Shown in pieces: positions 1 to 8,349 of a stretch of DNA of 64,000 bases. This DNA is from Pollutimonas bauzanensis (GTDB taxonomy: Bacteria > Pseudomonadota > Gammaproteobacteria > Burkholderiales > Burkholderiaceae_B), in the NCBI RefSeq assembly GCF_900129885.1, contig NZ_FQXE01000005.1, positions 209,959-273,958 on the forward strand, given 5' to 3'. Under the pieces are notes generated by a model. It was not told the DNA's origin and did not search any database. It was given only the letters and a program-made list of their open reading frames with translations. Numbering within the stretch: the stretch's first letter is position 1; each line of letters opens with the position of its first letter. A program made the translations under genes and the position numbers.

Positions 1-86
1 ACGCGCGATTCGATATCGCTTCCAGGCCGGGCGCGGGCACCACCGTGGTGCTGCACCTGCCCAGCAACAGGCGCCTGGCGGCGTGA
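1..86 (+). CDS. Sensor histidine kinase, C-terminal end only
   Basis: Only the last 27 codons are in the window, read in the frame that starts at base 3. The residues include FDIASRPGAGTTVVLHLP, which is typical of the final G-box and last beta strand of a histidine kinase ATPase domain, followed by a TGA at 84-86. The response regulator begins 23 bases downstream, so the two very likely form a two-component pair in one operon, with this protein phosphorylating the regulator. The sensing domain and kinase subtype cannot be seen. Confidence 0.7.
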   Translation, partial: ARFDIASRPGAGTTVVLHLPSNRRLAA

Positions 87-109
87 TTTTCCGGAAACCA
101 GGAAACCCC

Positions 110-799
110 ATGGATAAACCGACTTCCCCGATCAGCGTGCTGCTGGTCGATGACCACAAGCTGTTTCGCAGCGGCATCCGCTCCCTGCTGCAGCGCCATG
201 CCGATTTCGTCGTGGTCGGCGAGGCGGCCGAAGGGCTGGAAGGGGTCAAGCGGGCCCGCCAGCTGCTGCCCGACGTGATCCTCCTGGACTTGAACATGCC
301 GGGCATTTCGGGGCTGGAGACGCTGCAGCTGATACTGCAGGAATGCCCGGCCGCCGCAGTGATCATGCTGACGGTATCGGAGGACGCCGAGGACCTGACG
401 GCCGCCCTGCAGGCCGGCGCGCGCGGTTATCTCGTCAAGAATATCGATGCCGACTTCCTGGTGCGCGCGATCCGGCGGGCCGCGGCGGGAGAACCCGTCA
501 TCGCCGAAACAATGACGGCCAAGCTGGTGGCGCAATTGCGCGGCGAAGGCGCCGCGCCGCCCGCCGCGGCGCCGGCCGGGCTGGACAAGCTCACCCCGCG
601 CGAGAAAGACACGCTTGCCTGCCTGGCGCGCGGCGAAAGCAACAAGATGATCGCCCGCTCACTGGATGTCTCCGAAAGCACGGTGAAAATCCATGTGCAG
701 AGCATACTGAAGAAACTGGAACTCTCCAGCCGCGTACAGGCCGCCATATTCGCCGTGGAGCACGGCGTGGTGCCGGGAAAGGGCGAGACCCGCGCTTAA
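110..799 (+). CDS. NarL/FixJ-family response regulator
   Basis: A 229-residue DNA-binding response regulator. The receiver domain (about 9-125) has the acidic pair D14/D15, phosphoacceptor D60 in LLDLNMP, T88 and K110. An alanine/proline linker (about 148-158) leads to a LuxR-type helix-turn-helix (161-215) containing LTPREKDTLACLARGESNK and a VSESTVKIH recognition region. The ATG at 110 is chosen over the upstream GTG at 83 because an AGGA lies about 7 bases before it and the protein then starts at the usual place. It follows a kinase C-terminus directly. The NarL subfamily often controls nitrate or anaerobic respiration, but the target here is unknown. Its TAA overlaps the stop of the convergent dehydrogenase. 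Confidence 0.9.
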   Translation: MDKPTSPISVLLVDDHKLFRSGIRSLLQRHADFVVVGEAAEGLEGVKRARQLLPDVILLDLNMPGISGLETLQLILQECPAAAVIMLTVSEDAEDLTAALQAGARGYLVKNIDADFLVRAIRRAAAGEPVIAETMTAKLVAQLRGEGAAPPAAAPAGLDKLTPREKDTLACLARGESNKMIARSLDVSESTVKIHVQSILKKLELSSRVQAAIFAVEHGVVPGKGETRA

Positions 800-1797
800 C
801 TTCCCGGGCTGCCGGTAATGGGCAGCACGATGCCGGTGATGTAGCTCGAGCATGCCGCCGAGGCCAGGAACACATAGGCCGGCGATATCTCCTCGGGCTG
901 GGCCGGCCGCCCCAGCGCCGTCTTGCTGCCGAACGACTTGACCTTCTCGGCCGGCTGGTCCGCCGGATTCAGCGGCGTCCATACCGGCCCCGGCGCCACG
1001 GCGTTGACGCGTATGCCTTTGTCGGCCAGATTGGCCGCCAGCGACATGGTGAACGCATGGATGGCGCCCTTGGTGGCCGAATAGTCCAGCAGTTTGGCGC
1101 TGCCCTGCAAGCCGGTCACCGAGCCGGTGTTGACTATGGCCGCGCCTTCCTTCAAGTGGGGCAGGGCTGCGCGCGCCATATGGAAATAGCCATATATATT
1201 GGTTCGCAGCGTTTCATCCAGGCGCTCTTCGGTAATGTCGAGCAGGGATTCGGCGTGTTCCTGGAAGGCGGCGTTGTTGACCAGGATATCGAGCTTGCCG
1301 AAGGCCTGCACCGTTTGCTCGACCGCAGCCCGGCAGAAGCCGGGGTCTTTCACGTCGCCGGCGATCAATATGCAGCGCCGGCCTTCCGCCTCGATATGCC
1401 GGCAGGTTTCCTGCGCGTCGCTGTGTTCATTCAGATAAACCACGGCAACGTCCGCTCCTTCCCGGGCGAAGAGCACGCCGACGGCGCGGCCTATGCCCGA
1501 ATCGCCCCCGGTGATGATGGCCGACAATCCTTCCAGCTTGCCGCTGCCTTTGTAGGCGGGCGCCTCGAACTGCGGCGCCAGTTCCAGGTCTTCTTCCAGG
1601 CCGGGCTTTTCCAGGTGCTGGGCGGGCATCGGCGGCTCGGGATGCGCGCGCGCGCCGGTCTGCGCTGCCTTGCCCGGCGCCGCGCCCTGGCCTGGCTTCT
1701 TTTCCTCGTCGCGCCTATCCTGTTCTTGCTGAATAGTGCGCTGCTTTTGCGCGGTGCCGCTGGCGTCCGTGCTGGGATGGTCTTTTTCCGGGGTCAT
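796..1797 (-). CDS. YghA-like short-chain dehydrogenase/reductase
   Basis: A 333-residue SDR with a disordered, charged N-terminal tail (about 1-80, rich in E, K, Q and P), as in the YghA / general-stress-protein-39 branch. The Rossmann motif TGGDSGIG is at 96-103, NNAA at 174-177, and the catalytic residues are S226, Y239 and K243. It probably reduces aldehydes or ketones, or oxidises alcohols, with NAD(P)H. The physiological substrate is not evident. The frame is open upstream of the chosen ATG, but the extra residues are arginine-rich and unlike the family. The stop overlaps the convergent regulator stop. It is divergent from the esterase homologue, and this neighbourhood looks like general stress functions. 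Confidence 0.88.
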   Translation of the reverse strand: MTPEKDHPSTDASGTAQKQRTIQQEQDRRDEEKKPGQGAAPGKAAQTGARAHPEPPMPAQHLEKPGLEEDLELAPQFEAPAYKGSGKLEGLSAIITGGDSGIGRAVGVLFAREGADVAVVYLNEHSDAQETCRHIEAEGRRCILIAGDVKDPGFCRAAVEQTVQAFGKLDILVNNAAFQEHAESLLDITEERLDETLRTNIYGYFHMARAALPHLKEGAAIVNTGSVTGLQGSAKLLDYSATKGAIHAFTMSLAANLADKGIRVNAVAPGPVWTPLNPADQPAEKVKSFGSKTALGRPAQPEEISPAYVFLASAACSSYITGIVLPITGSPGS

Positions 1798-1966
1798 GGA
1801 TGGCTTCCTTTTCAGAGAGTTCCGCGGCGCTGGGCCGCTGGGCGCAAGGCGCATGCAGCACATCGTGTGCCCGGCGAGCCGGCTCGCCGCCGCGGTCCGG
1901 CCCCGGAAATGATATGTTTCCAAAGGCGCCGCCCTCGCGGGCGCGCCGCCTGATAGAATTTCCAGC

Positions 1967-3328
1967 ATGCCCAGCCGCGATGAGGAAATGCTAGTCGATC
2001 GCCTGCGCCTGGCGGCCTTGCCGCTCAAGGCGCCGGGGGATCTCGATCCCCTGATCGGGGCTATTGGCGAGGCGCGCTACATACTGCTGGGCGAGGCGTC
2101 GCATGGGACGCACGAGTTCTATACGTGGCGCGCCGAAATCACCAAGCGCCTGATTGTCGAAAAACAGTGCTCATTCATCGCCGTCGAAGGCGATTGGCCG
2201 GACTGTTATCGGCTGAACCGCTATGTGAAGGATATGCCCGATTCGGGCGACAGCGCCGAGCAGGTCCTGCACGCTTTCGACCGTTGGCCGACCTGGATGT
2301 GGGCCAATCGCGAAGTCGCCGCGCTGGCCGAATGGCTGCGCGAGCACAACCGGGGGCTGCCGGCCGCGGCGCGGGTAGGGTTCTACGGCCTCGATGTGTA
2401 TTCCTTGTGGGACTCGATGGCGGCCGTGGTGGAATACCTGGAAGGCGTCGACCCGGCGTTCGCCCGCGAGGCGCGCGCTGCCTACCTCTGCTTCGAGCCT
2501 TATGGCGAAGACGTCCAGGCCTATGCGCGGGCGACGGCGCTGGTGCCCGCCTCGTGCGAGGACGAGGCGGTGGCCGTGCTGCAGGCCCTGCGGGCCAGGG
2601 CGCCGGCGTATTGCAAAGACGGCCGCGAGGCCTACTACAACGCCGAGCAGAATGCGCTGATCGCCACGGGGGCCGAGCGCTATTACCGGGCGATGGTGCG
2701 CGGCGGGTCGATGTCATGGAATGTGCGGGACCGCCATATGGTGGATACGCTGGAGAGGCTGATGAGCCATCATGGGCCCCGGGCCAGGGCCATCGTATGG
2801 GAGCACAATACCCACGTGGGCGACGCCCGCTATACGGACATGGCGGCGCACGGCATGGTGAATGTCGGGCAATTGCTGCGTGAAAGCCATCGCCAGGCCG
2901 GCGAGGTGTTCCTGGCGGGGTTCGGCACCCATGGCGGCACGGTGCTGGCCGGCTCCCATTGGGGGGCGCCCATGCAGAAAATGCGCATGCCGGATGCGCG
3001 GGCGGGCAGCCTGGAGGATCTTCTGCACCGGGCGGGCATCCCGGCGTCCGGGACAGCCAGCGCCGCGGCGGGCGGCGGCGACATGCTGCTGGTGTTCGAA
3101 CCGCGGGCCGACGGCGGGATAGCGGGCTTGGACCGCGCCATCGACCACCGCGCCATAGGCGTCGTCTACAACCCCGGCGCGGAGCGGTGGGGCAACTATG
3201 TCCCCACCCAGCTCGCCCGGCGCTATGACGCCTTCCTGTTCGTGGACCGCACGCGCGCGCTGCATGCGCTGCACATGCCCTTGCAGGGCGGCCCCGATCT
3301 GCCGGAAACCTATCCCAGCGGCATGTAG
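1967..3328 (+). CDS. Erythromycin esterase family protein
   Basis: A 453-residue member of the EreA/EreB superfamily. The motif GEASHGTHEFYTWR near residue 42 gives E43, H46 and R55. E74 follows in AVEGDWPD, and a later WEHNTHVG supplies H280 and H283. These match the residues known as the active-site set of EreB. EreB opens macrolide lactones, but most chromosomal relatives in soil bacteria have unknown substrates and are not proven resistance genes, so substrate is left open. No signal peptide is seen, so it is probably cytoplasmic. It stands alone, divergent from the SDR and followed by a GC-rich hairpin. Confidence 0.85.
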   Translation: MPSRDEEMLVDRLRLAALPLKAPGDLDPLIGAIGEARYILLGEASHGTHEFYTWRAEITKRLIVEKQCSFIAVEGDWPDCYRLNRYVKDMPDSGDSAEQVLHAFDRWPTWMWANREVAALAEWLREHNRGLPAAARVGFYGLDVYSLWDSMAAVVEYLEGVDPAFAREARAAYLCFEPYGEDVQAYARATALVPASCEDEAVAVLQALRARAPAYCKDGREAYYNAEQNALIATGAERYYRAMVRGGSMSWNVRDRHMVDTLERLMSHHGPRARAIVWEHNTHVGDARYTDMAAHGMVNVGQLLRESHRQAGEVFLAGFGTHGGTVLAGSHWGAPMQKMRMPDARAGSLEDLLHRAGIPASGTASAAAGGGDMLLVFEPRADGGIAGLDRAIDHRAIGVVYNPGAERWGNYVPTQLARRYDAFLFVDRTRALHALHMPLQGGPDLPETYPSGM

Positions 3329-3439
3329 CTTATTTCTTTTCCCCAGAACGGTTGTCGACGGGCGCGCCGCCGCAGCAAGGGCGGCCGCGCCAGGTTTTAC
3401 GCGGGAGGGCATGGAACTTGCTGTCGTCGGATCCCGGCA

Positions 3440-3464
3440 GGCATGCCGCCACGCGCGGCGTGCC
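3440..3464 (+). terminator. GC-rich hairpin after the esterase homologue
   Basis: An inverted repeat with 10-base arms (3440-3449 and 3455-3464, one G-T type pair) and a 5-base loop lies between the esterase stop and the proline-rich gene. There is no T-run after it, so it is a weak terminator candidate or an mRNA structure in the next gene's leader. Confidence 0.35.
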
Positions 3465-3492
3465 GCCTGTTCAGATGAGGAGCCTTTCAGCC

Positions 3493-3744
3493 ATGCATAC
3501 CGTACTCGAAGACAAGCTGCGCGCCCACGTGCCGGCGGAACCGCCCGACATGCCGCCGTCCGTGCCGCCGGACAGGCCCCCCGAAACCGATCCGCCGAAG
3601 CCGGACGATGTGCCGCCGCCGCATGAGCCGAATGACGTGCCGCCTACGCCCAATCCCGACGATCTGCCGCCCCCGGGTGAACCGGAGCCCGGCATCGACC
3701 TGCCCCCGCGGGAATTCCCGCCCGAGCCGGAAAGGTTTTCCTAA
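3493..3744 (+). CDS. Small proline-rich acidic protein
   Basis: An 83-residue protein, unrecognised. After a short head (MHTVLEDKLRAHV) it is almost wholly a low-complexity series of short units built on PP with D, E or N, such as DVPPP, DLPPPGEPEP and IDLPPREFPPEP. The composition is strongly acidic and proline-rich, with no cysteine, no membrane segment and no signal peptide, so it is probably an extended or disordered polypeptide. The start ATG has GAGGAG about 10 bases upstream, which supports real translation. Its TAA overlaps by 4 bases the stop of the convergent oxidase subunit IV gene. Function is unknown. Confidence 0.6.
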   Translation: MHTVLEDKLRAHVPAEPPDMPPSVPPDRPPETDPPKPDDVPPPHEPNDVPPTPNPDDLPPPGEPEPGIDLPPREFPPEPERFS

Positions 3745-4076
3745 TTGGCCGGTTCCATGTAAAGACTGGGCGGCGTGGCTTGCCACGGCGCGTCGCCGGA
3801 CGCGCGCGTGATGAAATCCAGGCCGCTCAGCAGGAACAGCAGGCTCAGGGTGATCGCGCCAAAGATGGCGACCAGGCGTATCACCGGCGCCGCCTCGCGC
3901 AAGTGCATGAAGAATGCGATGACCAGCCCCGCCTTGGCGAGGGCGGCGAGCGCGTTGACGAGCGTATTGCCCGCTCCCAAGGGGACGTAGGAACACGCCA
4001 CCGTGACGCCCAGCAATAGCAGCAGGGCTATCCAGACCTTGAGCGCCCGCGCGACAGGCTTGCCGGGTTTCGTCAT
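3741..4076 (-). CDS. caa3 cytochrome c oxidase subunit IV
   Basis: A 111-residue integral membrane protein with three hydrophobic segments (about 13-35, 42-62 and 68-90), the layout of the small CyoD/CtaF-like subunit of prokaryotic haem-copper oxidases. The middle helix carries the family-like AGLVIAFFMHLRE. It is the last gene of the 12-gene respiratory operon and its start overlaps the stop of subunit III by 4 bases (ATGA). In related enzymes this subunit helps assembly and stability and carries no redox centre. The C-terminal tail SLYMEPAN is short and unremarkable. Confidence 0.85.
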   Translation of the reverse strand: MTKPGKPVARALKVWIALLLLLGVTVACSYVPLGAGNTLVNALAALAKAGLVIAFFMHLREAAPVIRLVAIFGAITLSLLFLLSGLDFITRASGDAPWQATPPSLYMEPAN

Positions 4077-4696
4077 GGAGCGCGTCCTATCAGGTACAGC
4101 GCGGGGAACAGGAATATCCAGATGATATCCACGAAATGCCAGTACAGGCCGGTGGCGTCCAGGCGGCGCATGGCCGCGCAGCCGGGGACGCGCGAATAAT
4201 GCAGCCGCGCGGCCAGCACCAGCGCGATGCCTATGGCCAGATGCAGCGCGTGCAGCAGGGTGCTGGCGAAATAAATGAAATAGAACAGCTCGGCGCCTTG
4301 CTGATCCGTGCCATGGGCCAGGTGGAAGCCCGGCCCCGGTATCAGATGCTCATGGCTGTCCTGGAGATATTCATTGCCTTTCAAGAACAGGAAGCAAAGC
4401 GCCAGCAGGACGGTAATATCGAAAGCCCGGCATGCCGCTTTGCGCGCGCCGGTCCTGGCGAATTCCAGGCCCAGGGCGATGCTCAGGCTGCTGGTCAGCA
4501 GGATGGCCGTATTGATGCTGCCCGACACGATGTCCGTGCTGCGCCCCGCCTGGGCGAAGGCGTCCGGCATTTCATAGCGTCCGACCGCATAGGCGAAGAA
4601 TATCGGTCCGAAGAACATGATTTCGGAAGCCAGGAAGATCCACATTCCCAGCCGGCTGCGCTGGTCCTGTTCGATGCGCGCCGCGTCAGAGCTCAT
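4073..4696 (-). CDS. ctaE: caa3 cytochrome c oxidase subunit III
   Basis: A 207-residue membrane protein with about five helices, typical of the short bacterial COX III. An early segment reads [15 protein letters not shown], and the conserved later region contains HLAHGTDQ, a helix with [10 protein letters not shown] and the ending [19 protein letters not shown] has no metal centre but keeps the D proton pathway and the active site stable during turnover. It overlaps subunits I and IV by 4 bases on either side, so the subunits are probably translated in a coupled fashion. Confidence 0.93.
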   Translation of the reverse strand: MSSDAARIEQDQRSRLGMWIFLASEIMFFGPIFFAYAVGRYEMPDAFAQAGRSTDIVSGSINTAILLTSSLSIALGLEFARTGARKAACRAFDITVLLALCFLFLKGNEYLQDSHEHLIPGPGFHLAHGTDQQGAELFYFIYFASTLLHALHLAIGIALVLAARLHYSRVPGCAAMRRLDATGLYWHFVDIIWIFLFPALYLIGRAP

Positions 4697-6306
4697 GGCG
4701 GCGCCTGCCGGGGATCGTGTTGCGGGTCATAATCATAGGGGTCGTTGCCGCCGTCGGGTTCGGCATCGAAATTGTGTGTCGGCGGCGGCGACCGGGTCTG
4801 CCATTCCAGGCCGCCGCCCAGCCAGGGGTTGCGGCCCGCCCGCTGGCCGCGCCAGCACGACCATGCCAGATAGCATAGCGGCAGGAAGTAGCCCACGGCC
4901 AGGATGCCGGCACCGGCCGACGACAGCACATTCAATACCTGGAATTCGGGCGGATAGCTGTGATAGCGCCGGGGCATGCCTTGATAGCCCAGCAGGTACT
5001 GCGGGAAGAACGTCAGGTTGAAGCCGCAGAAAATGACGATCGCCGCCACCCGCGCCCAGGACTCCGGATACAGGCGGCCGGTGATCTTCGGCCACCAGAA
5101 GTGCAGCGCGCCCAGATAAGCCATCACCGCGCCGCCCACCATGATGTAATGAAAATGCGCCACCACAAAATAGGTGTCGGTGACATGCACGTCGATCGCC
5201 AGCGAGGCCAGGAACAGGCCGGTGAGGCCGCCCTGAAGAAACAGGATGACGAAGCCGAGCGCGTACAGCATGGGCGCGGTGAACGATATCGAGCCCTTGT
5301 ACAGGGTGGCCGCCCAGTTGAAGACCTTGATCGCCGAGGGCACGGCGACCAGAAAGCTCAACACCGAGAACACCATGCTGGCATAGACCGACTGCCCGCT
5401 GACAAACATATGGTGGCCCCACACCAGGAAGCTGATGATGGCGATGCCGATGATGGCATAGGCCATGTAGCGGTAGCCGAACACGCGCTTGCGCGCAAAG
5501 CAGGGAATGATTTCGCTGGCCACTCCCATGGCCGGCAGTATCATGATGTAGACCGCCGGGTGGGAGTAGAACCAGAACAAGTGCTGGAACAGCAGGGGGT
5601 CCCCGCCCAGGGCCGGGTTGAACAGGCCGACATGCGCCAGCCTCTCGAACGCCAGCAGGACCAGGGTGATCGCCAGCACCGGCGTGGCCAGCACCAGGAT
5701 GACGCTGGTCGCGTAGATCGCCCACACGAACAGGGGCATGCGGAACCAGCCCATGCCCGGCGCGCGCAAGGTATGCACGGTGACGATGAAGTTGAGCCCC
5801 GTCAGGATGGACGAGAAGCCGACGACCAGCACCCCGGCCAGGGTCAGTATCACGTTCGTGTTGGAGAACAGGGTGGAATAAGGAGTATAGAAGGTCCAGC
5901 CCGTATCGACGCCGCCAAGAATGAGGGTCAGCACGATGAACAGGCCGCCGCCCGCGTACAGGTACCAGCTCAGCAGATTGAGCCGGGGAAATGCCAGGTC
6001 GCGCGTTCCTATCATCAGCGGCAGCAGGAAATTGCCAAACACCGAAGGAATCGATGGAATCAGGAACATCCAGACCATGATGACGCCGTGCGCCGTGAAC
6101 AGGCGGTTATAGGTGTCGGCGCCGACGATGTCCGCTTGCGGCGTCAGCAGCTCCAGCCGCATCAGCGCGGCGGCCACCGCGCCGATGAAGAAGAACATCG
6201 TGATGGATACGGCGTAGAGTATTGCTATGCGCTTGTGGTCGTGGCTGCGCAGCCACGATGCGAGGGTGTATCCATCCTGCAGATAGCTGGGCGATAAGGC
6301 GGTCAT
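4693..6306 (-). CDS. ctaD: Cytochrome c oxidase subunit I, type A2
   Basis: The 537-residue catalytic subunit, with twelve helices expected. The ligands are all present: H73 (TAHG) and H386 for low-spin haem a, H384 for the oxygen-reducing haem, and H249, H298 and H299 for CuB, with Y253 as the cross-linked tyrosine. The helix VI motif is WFYSHPAVY: the glutamate of the usual GHPEVY is replaced by alanine at 251, while Y247-S248 is present. This is the known signature of A2-type oxidases such as the Rhodothermus caa3 enzyme, in which the Tyr-Ser pair takes over the glutamate's role in proton transfer. It reduces oxygen to water and pumps protons in the cytoplasmic membrane. Confidence 0.96.
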   Translation of the reverse strand: MTALSPSYLQDGYTLASWLRSHDHKRIAILYAVSITMFFFIGAVAAALMRLELLTPQADIVGADTYNRLFTAHGVIMVWMFLIPSIPSVFGNFLLPLMIGTRDLAFPRLNLLSWYLYAGGGLFIVLTLILGGVDTGWTFYTPYSTLFSNTNVILTLAGVLVVGFSSILTGLNFIVTVHTLRAPGMGWFRMPLFVWAIYATSVILVLATPVLAITLVLLAFERLAHVGLFNPALGGDPLLFQHLFWFYSHPAVYIMILPAMGVASEIIPCFARKRVFGYRYMAYAIIGIAIISFLVWGHHMFVSGQSVYASMVFSVLSFLVAVPSAIKVFNWAATLYKGSISFTAPMLYALGFVILFLQGGLTGLFLASLAIDVHVTDTYFVVAHFHYIMVGGAVMAYLGALHFWWPKITGRLYPESWARVAAIVIFCGFNLTFFPQYLLGYQGMPRRYHSYPPEFQVLNVLSSAGAGILAVGYFLPLCYLAWSCWRGQRAGRNPWLGGGLEWQTRSPPPTHNFDAEPDGGNDPYDYDPQHDPRQAPP

Positions 6307-7256
6307 GGTTGCTGTTTTTCCGTGTGAGGGTCGCCGCTGGCGCGGATATATTCGATGATGGCCATGATGTCTTCCTCGCTCAGCTGGCCCTTGAAAGAAG
6401 GCATGATGGGCGCATAGCCGGCCACCATCTGCTTCTGCGGCTCGACGATGGAATCGTGCACATAGGTTTCATCGGCCACCAGGATGCTGCCGTCTTCCAG
6501 ATGAACGCTGCGCCCCAGCAGGCCGGCGAGCAGGGGCGCATGCACGGTCGAGCCGGTGCTGTGGCAGCCCGCGCAGCCGTGTTCGCGGAACAGCGTGAAG
6601 CCGCGCTGCGCCATGCCGGGCTGGCTGGTCCCTTCTTCCAGCCAGCGGGCATAGTCTTGCGGCTGCATCACCATGACGCGGCCTATCATGGAGGCATGAT
6701 CGGTGCCGCAATATTCGGCGCACAAAAGATGGTAGACACCTTCTTTATTGGCCTTGAACCAGAGGATGCTGTAGCGGCCCGGCACCACATCCTGCTTCTG
6801 GCGAAACGCCGGCACGAAAAAACTGTGTATCACATCCTGCGAGGCCATCACCAGCTTGACCGGGGTGTCGATCGGGACATGCAATTCATTGATTTCGCGC
6901 CGCCCATTGCCGTGCTCTATCTTCCACATCCACTGCCTGCCGACCACGAAAACCGGCGTCGCGTCGGCGGGAGGGCGGTACATTTCCGCGTAATATTTTG
7001 CCGCCCAGGCGAAGAGGCCTAGAAAGACCAGCAAAGGGGCGATAGTCCATGCCGCCTCCAGACCGCCGCCATGGCTGGGCGCATTGCTGCGGTCGGCGGG
7101 AGAATTCCTGCGGTAGCGGAAACAGAACCAGATGATCACGCCCAGGAAAATGCCCGCTATCAAGGTCGAAAAGCCGACCAGGGCCAGGTAGAGGATATCG
7201 CTGCGTCCGGCGGCTTCGGATGCGCTGGGTCCCAGCAGGGTGAAGTTGTCGCTCAT
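6303..7256 (-). CDS. ctaC: Cytochrome c oxidase subunit II fused to cytochrome c
   Basis: A 317-residue protein that accepts electrons for the oxidase. Two membrane helices (about 21-44 and 71-90) precede a periplasmic CuA cupredoxin domain with H144, C179, E181, C183, H187 and M190. A C-terminal cytochrome c domain (about 213-312) has CAGCH at 228-232 and a likely methionine ligand at M285. The fused haem defines a caa3-type enzyme. The N-terminus [10 protein letters not shown] lacks a lipobox or cleavable signal. The chosen ATG overlaps the SCO stop by 4 bases. Electrons probably arrive from the upstream alternative complex III, perhaps by direct contact. Confidence 0.95.
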   Translation of the reverse strand: MSDNFTLLGPSASEAAGRSDILYLALVGFSTLIAGIFLGVIIWFCFRYRRNSPADRSNAPSHGGGLEAAWTIAPLLVFLGLFAWAAKYYAEMYRPPADATPVFVVGRQWMWKIEHGNGRREINELHVPIDTPVKLVMASQDVIHSFFVPAFRQKQDVVPGRYSILWFKANKEGVYHLLCAEYCGTDHASMIGRVMVMQPQDYARWLEEGTSQPGMAQRGFTLFREHGCAGCHSTGSTVHAPLLAGLLGRSVHLEDGSILVADETYVHDSIVEPQKQMVAGYAPIMPSFKGQLSEEDIMAIIEYIRASGDPHTEKQQP

Positions 7257-8002
7257 CGGCGCCTCCGCGCCCGGCGCGACAACAGCCAGACCCAGCCCGC
7301 CAGCGCCAGCATTGTCGCCGCGCCGATGATGCGCAGCAAGGCCATTACGGCAATGTTGTAGCGCCCCTCGAGCGGATCGTAATGGCTGCATAGCAATACC
7401 AGCCGCTCTGACAGGCTGCCGATGCGATAGCGCGAGGCTTCGATCAAGGCCAGCCGTATATCGCGCGCGTCGAAGCGCAGGCCGGGAAAATAGCGCGACA
7501 CCAGGCCATCGGGCGTGGCGACGACAAAGCCGGCCGGATGCGTGTATTGATCGCTGGCCGGGTCATACGAGTAATCGAAACCGGCTTGCCGCGCGACGCC
7601 GGCGATGGCCGCGGGGCCGCCGGTCAGCAAATGCAGGCTGCGCGCCTGCGTCCCGTCGTCCGCGGCCAGGTAGGCGGCGCGCTTGCGCAGCGCGGCGGCG
7701 GGGGTTTCGCGCGGGTCTATGCTGATGGCCACGATGGCGTAGGGCAAGTCCAGCAACTGGGCCATTTGCAGCACGCCGTCCATGACGGTCGAGCACAGCC
7801 GCGGGCAATGGTAATAGCCCAGCACCAGAATGACGGGGCGCCCCTGGAAGAAATCGCCCAGGCGCCGCGGCGCGCCGTTTTCATCGCGAAAGCTGGCCTG
7901 CAGCGGCAGCTGGGCGCCCAGCTTTTGGGTGTATCCGGCCGCGGGCCAGGCCAGGGCGGGCCAGCAGCAACACGCCAGCAATAGCAGGCGCAGTTTCTTC
8001 AT
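7253..8002 (-). CDS. SCO-family copper chaperone with C-terminal anchor
   Basis: A 249-residue thioredoxin-fold protein of the SCO1/SenC family, which delivers copper to CuA of oxidase subunit II. The signal peptide is about 1-22, the metal-binding motif is YYHCPRLCS (C66 and C70), and the third ligand is H155 in YTHPAGFV. Unlike many SCO proteins, which are anchored at the N-terminus, it ends with a hydrophobic helix (about 217-241) followed by a run of arginines, so it is probably held in the membrane by its tail with the domain in the periplasm. It lies inside the oxidase operon, overlapping both neighbours by 4 bases. Confidence 0.92.
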   Translation of the reverse strand: MKKLRLLLLACCCWPALAWPAAGYTQKLGAQLPLQASFRDENGAPRRLGDFFQGRPVILVLGYYHCPRLCSTVMDGVLQMAQLLDLPYAIVAISIDPRETPAAALRKRAAYLAADDGTQARSLHLLTGGPAAIAGVARQAGFDYSYDPASDQYTHPAGFVVATPDGLVSRYFPGLRFDARDIRLALIEASRYRIGSLSERLVLLCSHYDPLEGRYNIAVMALLRIIGAATMLALAGWVWLLSRRARRRR

Positions 8003-8349
8003 GGCGGCTCCTGCCGGCCGGCCGGCCCCGTCTTGGCCGTCATGGCTTGCATGGCGGCCTGCAATGGAATGCGGGCCAGCCCTTTTTCCTTGTCTATCCA
8101 TGCATAGCCGTGTATCAGCCGGTCTTTTTCGGCCAGATAGGCGGCCAGCGAGATCTGCGGGGCGGCTTCGAGACCGGGCGGCGGGCCCAGCGCCGCGGCC
8201 GGGGCGGGCTGGTCGTCAACGGCTTGCAATCGCCATCTGTGGACCAGGCCCGCCGCGACGGCGATGACGATGGCGAGCACGCCGAACAGCAGCGCTATCA
8301 GCCTCAAAGCGCCCTTGAGCTGGGCAGGCTTGATGTCAGCTTCCGGCAT
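7999..8349 (-). CDS. Small single-span membrane protein of the act-cta operon
   Basis: A 116-residue protein not assigned to a named family. There is one membrane helix (about 16-38) after a short N-terminal stretch. The soluble part, probably periplasmic, has a proline/alanine segment and then EKDRLIHGYAWIDKEKG and a segment reading IPLQAAMQAM. The ending resembles small proteins that accompany oxidase and SCO genes in several bacteria. There are no cysteines or haem motifs. The start has GGAG 7 bases upstream, and the gene overlaps actF by 14 bases and sco by 4. Position suggests an assembly or accessory role for the oxidase; this is inference. Confidence 0.75.
   Translation of the reverse strand: MPEADIKPAQLKGALRLIALLFGVLAIVIAVAAGLVHRWRLQAVDDQPAPAAALGPPPGLEAAPQISLAAYLAEKDRLIHGYAWIDKEKGLARIPLQAAMQAMTAKTGPAGRQEPP

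Noticed and set aside
343-1953. A 536-codon open frame on the plus strand overlapping the regulator and the SDR gene
   Set aside because: It is out of frame with the regulator and antisense to the SDR; the composition is arginine-rich and typical of a shadow frame.
4960-6297. A 445-codon open frame on the plus strand opposite ctaD
   Set aside because: It is rich in Q, R, H and D and has no domain; the minus strand codes for oxidase subunit I with all ligands.
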